Shown: positions 10,598 to 19,247 of the stretch, one piece after another
How the letters are laid out: each line of letters opens with the position of its first letter
Numbering within the stretch: the first letter of the stretch is position 1
Made by a program: the position numbers and the translations under genes
From: Dyella monticola
GTDB lineage: Bacteria; Pseudomonadota; Gammaproteobacteria; Xanthomonadales; Rhodanobacteraceae
Length of the DNA stretch: 64,000 bases
Assembly: GCF_003363155.1 (NCBI RefSeq)
Contig: NZ_QRBE01000012.1
Location: 1-64,000 of the forward strand
Direction: 5' to 3'
Notes under the pieces: generated by a model
Databases searched by the model: none
Seen by the model: the letters and a program-made list of their open reading frames with translations, nothing else
Told to the model about the DNA's origin: nothing

Positions 10598-10713
10598 GAC
10601 GGCATGGTAAAGCATGCCAAGCGGCCCGTTTGCCGAGCAGAGGACCGCCTGTAACGCGGCGAAATCGGGCATATCGAGGTACCATCTCGCGTCTTGCCCG
10701 GATAAACGCCATC

Positions 10714-11523
10714 ATGACCACACCATTGCTCTCTTCGTGCGGCGATCTTCTGGATGAGGTACGTCGCCAATCGCCGCTCGTGCAATGCATCACCAACTAC
10801 GTTGCGATGAATCTCGCCGCCAACGTGCTGCTGGCAGCAGGCGCATCGCCGGCGATGGTGCATGCGCCGGCAGAGGCCGGTGAATTTGCCAGGCTTTCCG
10901 GTGCAGTCACGATCAACATCGGCACGCTTTCCACGCTTTGGCTGGAAGGCATGTGCGAGGCCGCAAAAGCCGCGCACGAAAGCGGCAAGCCGTGGGTGCT
11001 TGACCCAGTCGCCCATTTCGCCACGGCGTTTCGACGCAAGGCCACGGAAGCACTGCTTGTGCTGCGCCCCACGGTGATTCGTGGCAACGCATCGGAAATC
11101 ATGGCACTTGCCGGTGATGCAAGTTCCGGGCGCGGTGTGGATAGCGGCGACAGTGTCGAACGTGCCGAAGTCTCGGCCATGGTGCTGGCGCGGCGCGCGC
11201 ACGCGGTGGTTGCCGTCACCGGCGCCGTCGATTTCGTCACCGATGGACGCGACAGCGTACGCATCGCGGGTGGCTCCGCGCTTATGCCCAAGATCACCGC
11301 CATGGGTTGCGCGCTTACCGGCCTGGTGGGCGCATGCGTTGCCGTAGCGCCGGCAGCGCCGCTGATGGCAACGGTTTGCGCGCTGGCATGTTTCGGTGTG
11401 GCCGGATCGCAGGCAGCGCAGACCGCACAGGGCCCCGGTTCGTTTGCGTGGCAATTCATCGATGCGCTCGCCGCCCTGGATGGCACCGCGCTTAAAGCAC
11501 ACGCGCAGGTCACGCACGCATGA
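10714..11523 (+). CDS. thiM: Hydroxyethylthiazole kinase
   Basis: 269 residues. ThiM phosphorylates 4-methyl-5-(2-hydroxyethyl)thiazole in thiamine salvage. Recognised by SPLVQCITNYVAMNLAANVLLAAGASP in the first 45 residues, the LDPVAHFATAFR block, RGNASEIMALAG and the C-terminal KITAMGCALTG motif with the catalytic Cys. Usual family length is about 260-270. The start at 10714 follows the divergent promoter gap shared with mpg; the longer open frame would overlap mpg. The stop overlaps the thiE start by 4 bp (ATGA), so the two are almost certainly co-translated. No TPP riboswitch consensus is visible in the 116-bp leader. Confidence 0.95.
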   Translation: MTTPLLSSCGDLLDEVRRQSPLVQCITNYVAMNLAANVLLAAGASPAMVHAPAEAGEFARLSGAVTINIGTLSTLWLEGMCEAAKAAHESGKPWVLDPVAHFATAFRRKATEALLVLRPTVIRGNASEIMALAGDASSGRGVDSGDSVERAEVSAMVLARRAHAVVAVTGAVDFVTDGRDSVRIAGGSALMPKITAMGCALTGLVGACVAVAPAAPLMATVCALACFGVAGSQAAQTAQGPGSFAWQFIDALAALDGTALKAHAQVTHA

Positions 11524-12164
11524 GGTCACCGTTCGATCTTTCCCTGTATCTGGTGCTCGATCCCGATCTATGCCGGCGACATTCTTTGGTGGAAACCGCG
11601 CGCGAAGCCGTCGCCGGTGGCGTCACCGTCGTGCAAGTGCGTCACAAGCACGCCTCGACCCGCGAACGCATTGCGCTTGCGCGTGAGGTAAAGGACGCCT
11701 TGCGCGGCACGCACGCATTGATCGTCATGAACGACGACATCGATGCCGCCATCGAAGCGGGCGTGGACGCGGTCCATATCGGGCAGCGCGATACCGAGCC
11801 CACTTTGGCGCGCGCGCGCATCGGCCCGCACATGATCCTGGGCTTGTCGGTGAACTCCGACCATGCGGCGCGCATGATCGATCCCTCGCTGATCGACTAC
11901 GTGGGTGTGGGGCCGGTCTTCGCGACGTCGACCAAGCCCGATCACGCCAAGCCGATCGGCCTGGACGGGCTCGCGCGTATCGTCAGCCTCTGCCCCTTGC
12001 CGGCGGTCGCCATCGGCGGCCTGAAGGCGGAGCACATCGAACATGTGCTTGCAGCAGGGGCGCAAGGCGTGGCGGTGGTATCGGCCATCTGCGGAACGGA
12101 CGACCCGGGCGCGGCCTCGGCCGAGCTGTGGGCCTGTATTCAAGACGCGCGCGGCAAACGGTGA
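11520..12164 (+). CDS. thiE: Thiamine-phosphate synthase
   Basis: 214 residues. ThiE couples the thiazole phosphate made by ThiM to hydroxymethylpyrimidine pyrophosphate, giving thiamine phosphate. TIM-barrel signatures are present: VTVVQVRHKHAS (pyrophosphate binding), IVMNDDIDAAI, GVDAVHIGQRD, the GPVFATSTKPD loop and VAIGGL. The start overlaps the thiM stop in ATGA. The pair forms a salvage operon; thiD is not in the window. The neighbouring ThDP-dependent enzyme at 13103 would use the cofactor, but that link is only suggestive. Confidence 0.95.
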   Translation: MRSPFDLSLYLVLDPDLCRRHSLVETAREAVAGGVTVVQVRHKHASTRERIALAREVKDALRGTHALIVMNDDIDAAIEAGVDAVHIGQRDTEPTLARARIGPHMILGLSVNSDHAARMIDPSLIDYVGVGPVFATSTKPDHAKPIGLDGLARIVSLCPLPAVAIGGLKAEHIEHVLAAGAQGVAVVSAICGTDDPGAASAELWACIQDARGKR

Positions 12165-12295
12165 AATTGTCGTGAAAGAGCCAATTTTGGCTCCTGTACC
12201 TGACAGTAAAGCCTCCGATATGCGATAAATGGCGCGCCGGGAAGTCAGGCGCCGAGGGGGGGCCCCTCCTCAACATGGATGACCGATGCCCGACC

Positions 12296-12327
12296 GGGCT
12301 GCCGTCAAGGCAGCCCGTTTCTATTTC
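12296..12327 (+). terminator. Probable intrinsic terminator
   Basis: GGGCTGCC (12296-12303), a 5-nt loop and GGCAGCCC (12309-12316) form a perfect 8-bp stem followed by GTTTCTATTTCT. It sits 130 bp after thiE and before the next plus-strand gene. An AT-centred palindrome at 12178-12193 (GAGCCAA...TTGGCTC) lies just after thiE but lacks a T tract. The rest of 12165-12511 contains no recognisable gene. Confidence 0.6.
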
Positions 12328-12511
12328 TGCGATTCCGAAAACGGCGGCATGGTCGTCATGCGGCTCACCGAATGCATTGCAGGAACATAGCGTGCTTGCC
12401 TGCGCCTCATCGGCATGTCGATGTTTCGGCACCGCGATGCACAGACAAACTTGACGCGTGCGCAACATGTCGTAGGGGAGCCTAGCGTATAGGCAACGCA
12501 GGAGCGCAGAG

Positions 12512-12757
12512 ATGACCACGCACAAGAAAAAATCACACCATCACCACGCCACGCCCGCCGAGAAGTTGCACGAATTGGCCCATGCCAAGCAGGAACAAAG
12601 CAGGCAGACACCATCGTGGCCTGGCGCGCGCGAACAAGCACAACCGCAGCACGCCAACGCACCACCTGCAGACGAAACGGTGCCACGTGATACGCAACAT
12701 GCGCCGCCTTCCGAAGCGAGCCATGAGCGCAACGACATCAACAAGCGCCATCACTGA
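12512..12757 (+). CDS. Small Lys/His-rich hydrophilic protein, unknown function
   Basis: 81 residues, preceded by an AGGAG-like ribosome binding site about 8 nt before the ATG. The N-terminus is very basic (HKKKSHHHHA), followed by a Gln/Pro/Ala-rich low-complexity stretch and a HERNDINKRHH tail. No transmembrane segment or known domain is visible. It is probably disordered. Short charged proteins of this kind are common near stress genes in Xanthomonadales, but I cannot assign a role. Support is the ribosome binding site and the isolated position between a terminator and the next gene. Confidence 0.55.
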   Translation: MTTHKKKSHHHHATPAEKLHELAHAKQEQSRQTPSWPGAREQAQPQHANAPPADETVPRDTQHAPPSEASHERNDINKRHH

Positions 12758-12808
12758 ACCCTAGCGGCCATAGGAGTGAATCCACTGGCTGGTGCGGCAT
12801 GTTGATGA

Positions 12809-12824
12809 GCTGATGATCATCAGC
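12809..12824. promoter_or_regulatory. Perfect 16-bp palindrome, possible operator
   Basis: GCTGATGATCATCAGC is perfectly self-complementary and lies about 280 bp upstream of the ThDP enzyme in an otherwise featureless gap (12758-13102). It has no loop and no T tract, so a dimeric regulator site is more likely than a terminator. This is inference from symmetry alone. Confidence 0.3.
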
Positions 12825-13102
12825 GAAGGCCTGCTGGTCGTTTCGTTGTTTTTCACGGGTCTCAAATTATGCATACCGGGCGGCTCCGTCATGGCGCGTG
12901 GATGGCCGGACAATGCTTTGCTCGTTACATCGTCGGCCTGATTTTCCGACAACAGCAAACGCTAGCTGACGAGCTTCGTTGCCAATCATGCACCCGCCAC
13001 AAAAGCTGCACAGCCCCTGCACGCCGTTCTTCCTAGGTTCCTTTGAGTAAATCTCATCAGTCACACCCGCTGTGCAAGCAGCACTCATCGGAGTCCACGT
13101 GC

Positions 13103-14908
13103 ATGAGCAAGCCAACCGTCGGAGATTTCATCGTCGAACGACTGCACGAATGGGGTATTCGCCGTATTTATGGTTATCCCGGCGACGGCATCAACGGCGT
13201 GCTCGGCGCGTTGAACCGCGCGAAGGGAAAGATCCAGTTCATCCAGGTGCGCCATGAAGAGATGGCCGCTTTCATGGCATCGGCACATGCCAAGTTCACC
13301 GGCGAGCTGGGCGTGTGCATCGCTACCTCAGGCCCTGGCGCGGCGCATTTGATCACCGGTCTTTACGACGCACGACTGGATCACATGCCGGTGCTCGGCA
13401 TTACCGGTCAGCAGGCGCGCGCTGCATTGGGCGGCCACTATCAGCAAGAGGTGGATTTGGTGTCGATGTTCAAGGATGTCGCCGCGTCATTCGTTCAACA
13501 GGCTATCGTGCCGGCGCAAGTGCGTCACATCGTCGACCGCGCCGTGCGTATCGCGGTGGGTGAACATGCCGTCACTGTGATGGTCCTGCCCAATGACTTG
13601 CAGGATCTTCCCTATGAGCCGCCTGCGCGCAAACACGGCACGGTGCATTCGGGCGTCGGTTATCGAAAGCCGAAAGTCGTGCCGTACGACGATGATCTGC
13701 GGCGCGCGGCCGAGGTGCTTAATGCGGGCAAGAAAGTTGCCCTCCTGGTGGGTGCCGGCGCCATGCACGCGACCGACGAAGTGATCGCGATCGCCGACAA
13801 ACTCGGCGCGGGAGCCGCCAAGGCACTGCTAGGCAAAGCGGTTTTGCCCGACGACTTGCCCTGGGTCACCGGCTCCATCGGCCTGCTCGGCACGGAGCCA
13901 AGCTGGAAACTGATGACCGAATGCGACACGTTGCTGATGATCGGTTCGGGCTTCCCCTATTCCGAATTCCTGCCTAAAGAAGGCCACGCGCGCGGCGTGC
14001 AGATCGACATCAAGGCCGACATGTTGAGCCTGCGTTATCCCATGGAAGTGAATCTCGTCGGCGATAGCGCGGAAACGTTACGCGCGCTGCTGCCGCTGCT
14101 GGAGAGCAAGGAGGATCATTCCTGGCGTGAGGACATCGAAGGGTGGATGAAGGACTGGTGGAAGAAACTCGAAGCGCGCGCGCTGGCCAAGGCTGACAAC
14201 GGCGTCAATCCCCAGCGCACCGTATGGGAACTGTCGTCGCGCATTCCCGCCAACGCCATCGTCACCAGTGACTCGGGCTCGGTTGCCAATTGGTACGCGC
14301 GCGATCTGAAAGTGCAACGCGGCATGCTGTGTTCGCTTTCCGGTGGACTCGCTTCGATGGGCGCTGCCGTGCCTTATGCGATCGCGGCGAAATTCGCTTA
14401 TCCACAACGGCCGGTGATCGCACTGGTCGGCGATGGCGCCATGCAGATGAACAACATGGCCGAACTGATCACCGTGGCCAAGTACTGGAAGGAATGGGTC
14501 AATCCATGCTGGATCTGCATGGTGCTGAACAATGCCGACCTCAACCAGGTCACCTGGGAACAGCGCGTGATGGAAGGCGATCCCAAGTTCGAGGCATCGC
14601 AGGACATTCCTTCCGTGCCGTATCACCGCTTTGCGGAAATGATCGGCCTGCGCGGCATCTACGTGGACAATCCCGAACGCCTCGGCGCCGCCTGGGAAGA
14701 TGCGCTGCACAGCGATCGTCCGGTATTGATCGAAGTGAAAGCCGATCCGGAGATACCGCCGCTTCCGCCGCACATCACGCTGCAGCAGGCCAAGGCGTTT
14801 GCATCCACCTTGATGGCCGGCGATCCCGAGCAAGGACACATGGTGCGCGATACCGCGCGACAAGTGTTGAGCGCGGTGTTGCCGGGGCAAAAGAGCAAAG
14901 ACAAGTAG
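13103..14908 (+). CDS. Thiamine-pyrophosphate-requiring enzyme, pyruvate oxidase (PoxB)-like
   Basis: 601 residues; GGAG 9 nt before the ATG at 13103 decides the start. It has the three-domain ThDP fold: an N-terminal Pyr domain with YGYPGDGINGVLGAL and the cofactor-activating Glu in RHEEMAAF (residues 50-57), a central domain with LVGAGA, and a C-terminal PP domain with the magnesium-ThDP motif GDGAMQMNN (443-451) closing at VLNNADLNQ. It is closest in appearance to pyruvate oxidase/acetolactate synthase-like proteins annotated PoxB; substrate is unproven. PoxB would oxidise pyruvate to acetate and CO2 at the membrane. The genes that follow encode a membrane protein and a GMC oxidoreductase, suggesting a stationary-phase redox unit. 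Confidence 0.85.
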   Translation: MSKPTVGDFIVERLHEWGIRRIYGYPGDGINGVLGALNRAKGKIQFIQVRHEEMAAFMASAHAKFTGELGVCIATSGPGAAHLITGLYDARLDHMPVLGITGQQARAALGGHYQQEVDLVSMFKDVAASFVQQAIVPAQVRHIVDRAVRIAVGEHAVTVMVLPNDLQDLPYEPPARKHGTVHSGVGYRKPKVVPYDDDLRRAAEVLNAGKKVALLVGAGAMHATDEVIAIADKLGAGAAKALLGKAVLPDDLPWVTGSIGLLGTEPSWKLMTECDTLLMIGSGFPYSEFLPKEGHARGVQIDIKADMLSLRYPMEVNLVGDSAETLRALLPLLESKEDHSWREDIEGWMKDWWKKLEARALAKADNGVNPQRTVWELSSRIPANAIVTSDSGSVANWYARDLKVQRGMLCSLSGGLASMGAAVPYAIAAKFAYPQRPVIALVGDGAMQMNNMAELITVAKYWKEWVNPCWICMVLNNADLNQVTWEQRVMEGDPKFEASQDIPSVPYHRFAEMIGLRGIYVDNPERLGAAWEDALHSDRPVLIEVKADPEIPPLPPHITLQQAKAFASTLMAGDPEQGHMVRDTARQVLSAVLPGQKSKDK

Positions 14909-14962
14909 AACGCGCAGCGTGGGCACATCCGCGCGCAGGGTTGCCCCGCGCCAGAGGTACGC

Positions 14963-15910
14963 ATGGATTTCAGGAGCAGGCCGATGACGAACAACCGCAT
15001 GCGGTGGGCTGGCATCGCCTGCATACTCGCGGGCGTTGCGGCTACCGCGGCGGTGATGGAGCGGCCGCAGCAGCGACGTCTGTGCAAGCGGGCGCGGCAG
15101 GTGCATATCGAAACCTCGCGCGCGTTCAATCGCAGCTCCGCCCTGCTCGCGGGCTCCGTGCTTGCCGATAGTGCGATGGAGCATTACCGCGGTTCGTTTT
15201 CCAATCCGGTGATGTATGTGCCGCCGCTGGTCGCCACCTTTTCAATACTGGCCGGATTGCATGGCGGCGCCGATCGCCACGCACAGACACATACGGTGCG
15301 CCACGCCATCTACTGGGGCGCGGCCCTCACCGGCCTGGCTGGAACCGGCTTTCACGTTTACAACGTCATGAAACGTCCGGGCGGCTGGAACTGGAATAAC
15401 CTTTTCTATGCCGCTCCGATGGGTGCACCCACCGCGCTGTTGTTGTCCGGCGCCTTGGGGGCAGCGGCCGAACGCCTGCGCAATCAGCCTGCCAGGGCAC
15501 CGCGCTTGTTGGGCATGCCCGCGGGCAGAGCCTTGGGCTTATTGAGTGGCATCGGCCTTGCGGGCACGGCGGCCGAAGCATGGCTGCTGCATTTTCGCGG
15601 CTCCTTCCAGCACAAGGCGATGTATGCGCCGGTCAGCATTCCACCGGCGGCCAGCGCGTTACTGTTGCACGCCGCCCTGACCTCGCCGCAGCCACGCTGG
15701 CTTGCACGCGTGATGTTGCGCATGACGTGGCTGGTGGGCTGGCTGGGCCTTGCATTCCACGTGCGCGGCGTAGCGCGTCACCATGGCGGATGGCGCAACT
15801 GGAGCCAGAATCTGTTCAACGGGCCGCCGGTACCTGCGCCGCCGAGTTTCGCCGCGATGGCGCTCGCCGGCCTTGCCGCCTTGCGACTAAGGGAGAGGGA
15901 ACCACGATGA
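14963..15910 (+). CDS. Multi-pass membrane protein, unknown function
   Basis: 315 residues, starting at 14963 or at the internal ATG seven codons later. Several hydrophobic segments are seen, near residues 14-32, 85-100, 115-130, 150-167, 192-207, 225-240 and 295-308. Two halves look like an internal duplication: EHYRGSFSNPVMYVPP in the first half and LHFRGSFQHKAMYAPV in the second, and likewise GFHVYNVMKRPGGWNW against AFHVRGVARHHGGWRN. Conserved His and Trp suggest a haem- or quinone-linked membrane anchor, which is inference. It overlaps the next gene by 4 bp, so it probably belongs to the GMC dehydrogenase complex. Confidence 0.75.
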   Translation: MDFRSRPMTNNRMRWAGIACILAGVAATAAVMERPQQRRLCKRARQVHIETSRAFNRSSALLAGSVLADSAMEHYRGSFSNPVMYVPPLVATFSILAGLHGGADRHAQTHTVRHAIYWGAALTGLAGTGFHVYNVMKRPGGWNWNNLFYAAPMGAPTALLLSGALGAAAERLRNQPARAPRLLGMPAGRALGLLSGIGLAGTAAEAWLLHFRGSFQHKAMYAPVSIPPAASALLLHAALTSPQPRWLARVMLRMTWLVGWLGLAFHVRGVARHHGGWRNWSQNLFNGPPVPAPPSFAAMALAGLAALRLREREPR

Positions 15911-16557
15911 GCATGCATACCTCGCGCTATCCCGGTTACGACGTCTTGCGCAAACGCGATACACCGTCATGGGACGAGCCCACCCGCAAGGTCATCAAGG
16001 AGCGTCTCGCCACACCGTCCGATCCGCGCTTTCTGGATGCCGTGCAATGGCGCGCGCTGGAAGCGCTGTGCGCATGCATCGTGCCGCAACCGATCGATCG
16101 TCCGCGCGTGCCCCTGGCCGGGATGATCGATATGCGCCTGCACGCCAACGCTGGCGACGGCTTCCGTTATGCGCGCCTTCCACCGTTACGCGAGGCGTGG
16201 CGCATCGGCCTGGCTGCGCTCGATGAAGAAAGCAAAGGCCGCCACGAGCTTCCCTTCGCCAGCATCGAACCTGCCGCGCAAAACGCGCTGCTCAAGCACA
16301 TGCAACATGGCGAACTCGCCAGTGGTGCGTGGCAAGGCATGGATCCGCAGCTGTTTTTCACACACCGCGTGTTGCCCGATATCTGCGGTGCGTATTACTC
16401 CCATCCGCTTGCCTGGAACGATATCGGCTTCGGCGGTCCGGCCAATCCGCGCGGCTATGTGCGCATGTACTATGACCGGCGCGATCCATGGGAAGCTGTG
16501 GAGGCAAAACCAGGCAAGGAACGTCAGGCGCTAAAGGAAAACCGCCGTGTCCGGTGA
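15907..16557 (+). CDS. Gluconate 2-dehydrogenase subunit 3-like protein
   Basis: 216 residues from the ATG at 15907, which overlaps the previous stop. The sequence has the small-subunit features of membrane gluconate 2-dehydrogenases: FLDAVQWRALEALCACIVPQ near residues 36-55 and, toward the end, LPDICGAYYSHPLAWNDIGFGGPANPRGY. No Tat or Sec signal is evident at the N-terminus, unlike many periplasmic gamma subunits. It overlaps the GMC flavoprotein by 11 bp. The small subunit is expected to assist maturation or docking of the flavoprotein. No cytochrome c subunit is found nearby. Confidence 0.8.
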   Translation: MSMHTSRYPGYDVLRKRDTPSWDEPTRKVIKERLATPSDPRFLDAVQWRALEALCACIVPQPIDRPRVPLAGMIDMRLHANAGDGFRYARLPPLREAWRIGLAALDEESKGRHELPFASIEPAAQNALLKHMQHGELASGAWQGMDPQLFFTHRVLPDICGAYYSHPLAWNDIGFGGPANPRGYVRMYYDRRDPWEAVEAKPGKERQALKENRRVR

Positions 16558-18190
16558 TCCGCAACACGAGCCGCGCGGCAAGAACGGTCGCGCACCGGAT
16601 GTGCTTCGCGTGGGAGGCTGGATGCCCATGCGCGAATATCCCCAAAACGAGGCGGTGGATTTCGCCATCGTCGGCACCGGTGCAGGCGGCGGCACCCTCG
16701 CCTGCCGCCTCGCCGAAAAGGGGTTCAAAGTTATCGCCTTCGACGCCGGCGCGTGGTGGCGGCCGCTGGAGGAATTCGCATCCGACGAATCGCATCAGAA
16801 GAAGTTGTTCTGGACTGACGAACGCCTGTGCGACGGTGAAGATCCAATCAAGCTCGGCAACAATAACAGCGGCAAGGCCGTCGGCGGAAGCATGGTGCAC
16901 TTCGCCATGGTCTCGTTGCGCTTTCGGCCCGAATGGTTCAAGTCCCGCTCGATATTGGGCTATGGCGCCGACTGGCCGATCGACTGGCGCGAGATGTGGC
17001 GTTACTACCGCATCGTAGAAAACGCACTGAAGATTTCCGGACCGGTGACCTATCCATGGGGACCCAAACGCGGACGCTACCCCTATCGCGCGCACGAGTT
17101 GAACGCTGCCGCGATGGTGCTTGCGCGCGGCGCCGAAGAGATGGGCATCGCGTGGTCGCCCACCCCGCTCTCCACGCTCTCGGCACCACGCGGACTGGCG
17201 CACCCTTGCGCGTATCGCGGCTTTTGCGTTTCCGGCTGCTCCACCAACGCCAAGCAAAGCACGCTCAATGTATGGATTCCGCGGGCCGTCAAGGCGGGCG
17301 CGGAAATCCGTGACCTGGCCATGGTCGGCCGTGTTGCCGTCAACGAGGCCGGACTGTGCACCGGCGTGGACTATTTTCGCGAAGGACGTTGGCAATTCCA
17401 GCGTGCCAAGCACGTGGTCGTCGCCGGTTACGCGATCGAAACCCCTCGCCTGCTGTTGCTTTCGGCCAATGGTCGCTTTCCCGAGGGCCTGGCCAACAGC
17501 TCCGGGCTCGTCGGCAAGAATTTCATGGTGCAAAGCAATCAAGCCGTGTGGGGCCTGATGGATGAAGAAATCCGCGCCTACAAAGGTCCACCTTCGCTTG
17601 CCATCACCGAACACTGGAACTACGCCGACAAAGGCAAAGATTTCTTCGGCGGCTATGCCTACATGAGCCAGGGGCCATTGCCCGTGGTGTGGACACTTAC
17701 CCAAACAAAACGTGGCCTATGGGGCGAGGCATTGCTCAAGGAGATGCAACACTACAACCACCAGGTGGGCCTGAAGATGGTCGGCGAAACCTTGCCGCAA
17801 GAACGCAACTGCATCACCCTCGCCGATGAAAAAGACGCGTACGGCCTGCCCATCGCGCGCGTCACGCATGCGTACTGCGACAACGACCGCCGCCTGATCG
17901 AACACGCACTCGACTTCATGGGCAAGGCGCTCGACGCCGGCGGCGCCAAGGACATCTGGCGCGAAACCGACGACACCTGCCACCTCAATGGCAGCGCACG
18001 CATGGGCAGCGATCCGCGTACGAGCGTAGTGAATGCCGATGGCCGCAGTTGGGATATCCCTAATTTGTGGATCTGCGATGGGTCGGTGTTTCCGACCGTA
18101 GGCGGAGTGAATCCGTCGTTGACGATTCAGGCGATTGCGTGCCGGACCGCGGATCGCATCGGGGTATTGGCGGCGCGGGGAGAGCTGTAG
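16547..18190 (+). CDS. GMC-family oxidoreductase (FAD-dependent dehydrogenase subunit)
   Basis: 547 residues. FAD-binding GTGAGGG is at 43-49 after IVG, followed by the ADP-binding Asp region KVIAFDAG. The conserved GNNNSGKAVGGSMVHFAM flavin-attachment region and the C-terminal active-site pair H479 (CHLNGSARMG) and N522 (GGVNPSLTI) are present. A Cys cluster C221-x5-C227-x3-C231 (CAYRGFCVSGC) resembles that of gluconate/alcohol dehydrogenase large subunits and may be structural or Fe-S-binding. It should oxidise a sugar or alcohol and pass electrons to the respiratory chain; substrate unknown. It is co-transcribed with the two preceding genes. Confidence 0.88.
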   Translation: MSGDPQHEPRGKNGRAPDVLRVGGWMPMREYPQNEAVDFAIVGTGAGGGTLACRLAEKGFKVIAFDAGAWWRPLEEFASDESHQKKLFWTDERLCDGEDPIKLGNNNSGKAVGGSMVHFAMVSLRFRPEWFKSRSILGYGADWPIDWREMWRYYRIVENALKISGPVTYPWGPKRGRYPYRAHELNAAAMVLARGAEEMGIAWSPTPLSTLSAPRGLAHPCAYRGFCVSGCSTNAKQSTLNVWIPRAVKAGAEIRDLAMVGRVAVNEAGLCTGVDYFREGRWQFQRAKHVVVAGYAIETPRLLLLSANGRFPEGLANSSGLVGKNFMVQSNQAVWGLMDEEIRAYKGPPSLAITEHWNYADKGKDFFGGYAYMSQGPLPVVWTLTQTKRGLWGEALLKEMQHYNHQVGLKMVGETLPQERNCITLADEKDAYGLPIARVTHAYCDNDRRLIEHALDFMGKALDAGGAKDIWRETDDTCHLNGSARMGSDPRTSVVNADGRSWDIPNLWICDGSVFPTVGGVNPSLTIQAIACRTADRIGVLAARGEL

Positions 18191-18294
18191 CGCCGCATGT
18201 CATTAATGTAAAAGATCACCCGCTATGAAACGCACGGCTACCCGCTCATAGCGAGCTCACCCAGCGGAAACAGGGGGGAACAAACCGGCTGTAC

Positions 18295-19155
18295 CTAAAA
18301 TACCGTCGGCGGCAACGTCTGTGACGGCGGCGACCGCACCAGCCCCAGCAAATCCTCGCTCAACATCGAAGCATGCGTCGCAAACAATCCATGCGCTGCA
18401 CCCTCATACGGCCGAAAAATACACCCCGGCAATAAATCCGCCGTCCGCCGTCCATTCGCCGCAAACGGTGCAATACGATCCTGCGTGCCATGGATCACCA
18501 GCGATGGCAGATTGATCGCAGCGGCCATGTCACCGGTGAAATCCGTTTCCGCGAAGGCACGCACACACGAAAGCATGGCGATACGCGATGCCGGCTCGGC
18601 CAATGACTTGATCCAGTCCACCATCGGGCGCTTCACATCCGCACCTTCAAACAACCGGTCAACGAACTGGTCCATGAACGTGAAACGATCAGCGCGTATG
18701 TGCGTGCATACGTCATCGAACTTGGCGTCGTCCGCGCCGTCGGGATTGTCTTTGCTTTTAGTGACCGATGGCGTAACCGTACTTACCAACGCCAAACGCG
18801 CGACTCGCTGGCCAAGGTGGCGACTCATATAGCGCACCACTTCACCCGCCCCCATGGAGAAACCCACCAACGTCACATCATGCAGGTCCAAAGCATCGAG
18901 CAACGCTTTCAGGTCATCCACGAGGCGATTGTAGTTGTAGCCATCGAAAGGCTTGGACGATTTACCGAAACCACGCCGATCATACGCGACGACGCGGCAT
19001 CCGCTGCCGGCAAGTGCGTAAACCTGTTCCTCCCACATCGCATGATCGAAAGGCCATCCATGCAACAACACGATGGGCGGTCCATAGCCGATATCCTCGT
19101 AAAACAGCTCGATCGGACGGCCCAGGCTGTCGGTTTCTACCTGAAGCATGCTCAT
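18295..19155 (-). CDS. Alpha/beta hydrolase (chloroperoxidase/arylesterase-like)
   Basis: 286 residues. The oxyanion-hole motif HGWPFD is at about 32-37, the nucleophile S100 is in GFSMGAGE, and D226 (HGTQDRIAP) and H255 (GAAHGLF) complete the triad. The DRRGFGKSS and VRYMSRH segments are typical of the non-haem chloroperoxidase/esterase group, 270-290 residues long. Substrate cannot be deduced. It converges with the GMC gene; the 104-bp gap between them holds an imperfect inverted repeat (18221-18228 with 18246-18253) without a T tract. Confidence 0.85.
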   Translation of the reverse strand: MSMLQVETDSLGRPIELFYEDIGYGPPIVLLHGWPFDHAMWEEQVYALAGSGCRVVAYDRRGFGKSSKPFDGYNYNRLVDDLKALLDALDLHDVTLVGFSMGAGEVVRYMSRHLGQRVARLALVSTVTPSVTKSKDNPDGADDAKFDDVCTHIRADRFTFMDQFVDRLFEGADVKRPMVDWIKSLAEPASRIAMLSCVRAFAETDFTGDMAAAINLPSLVIHGTQDRIAPFAANGRRTADLLPGCIFRPYEGAAHGLFATHASMLSEDLLGLVRSPPSQTLPPTVF

Positions 19156-19247
19156 GGGAGTCTCCTATCTTCCAACGAAACCTAACGTCGCGGTAATGAA
19201 GGGGATGTCACCGCAAAGGATCGTGCAACATTTATTGCACGGCAGAT

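Noticed and set aside
10598-10713. Possible TPP riboswitch before thiM
   Set aside because: The 116-bp gap lacks the conserved CUGAGA and ACCUG-type elements and is too short to hold both the riboswitch and the divergent mpg start.
14078-15184. 368-codon minus-strand frame across the end of the ThDP enzyme and the membrane protein
   Set aside because: Antisense to two well-supported genes, no family features, His/Arg/Ala-rich composition typical of high-GC shadows.
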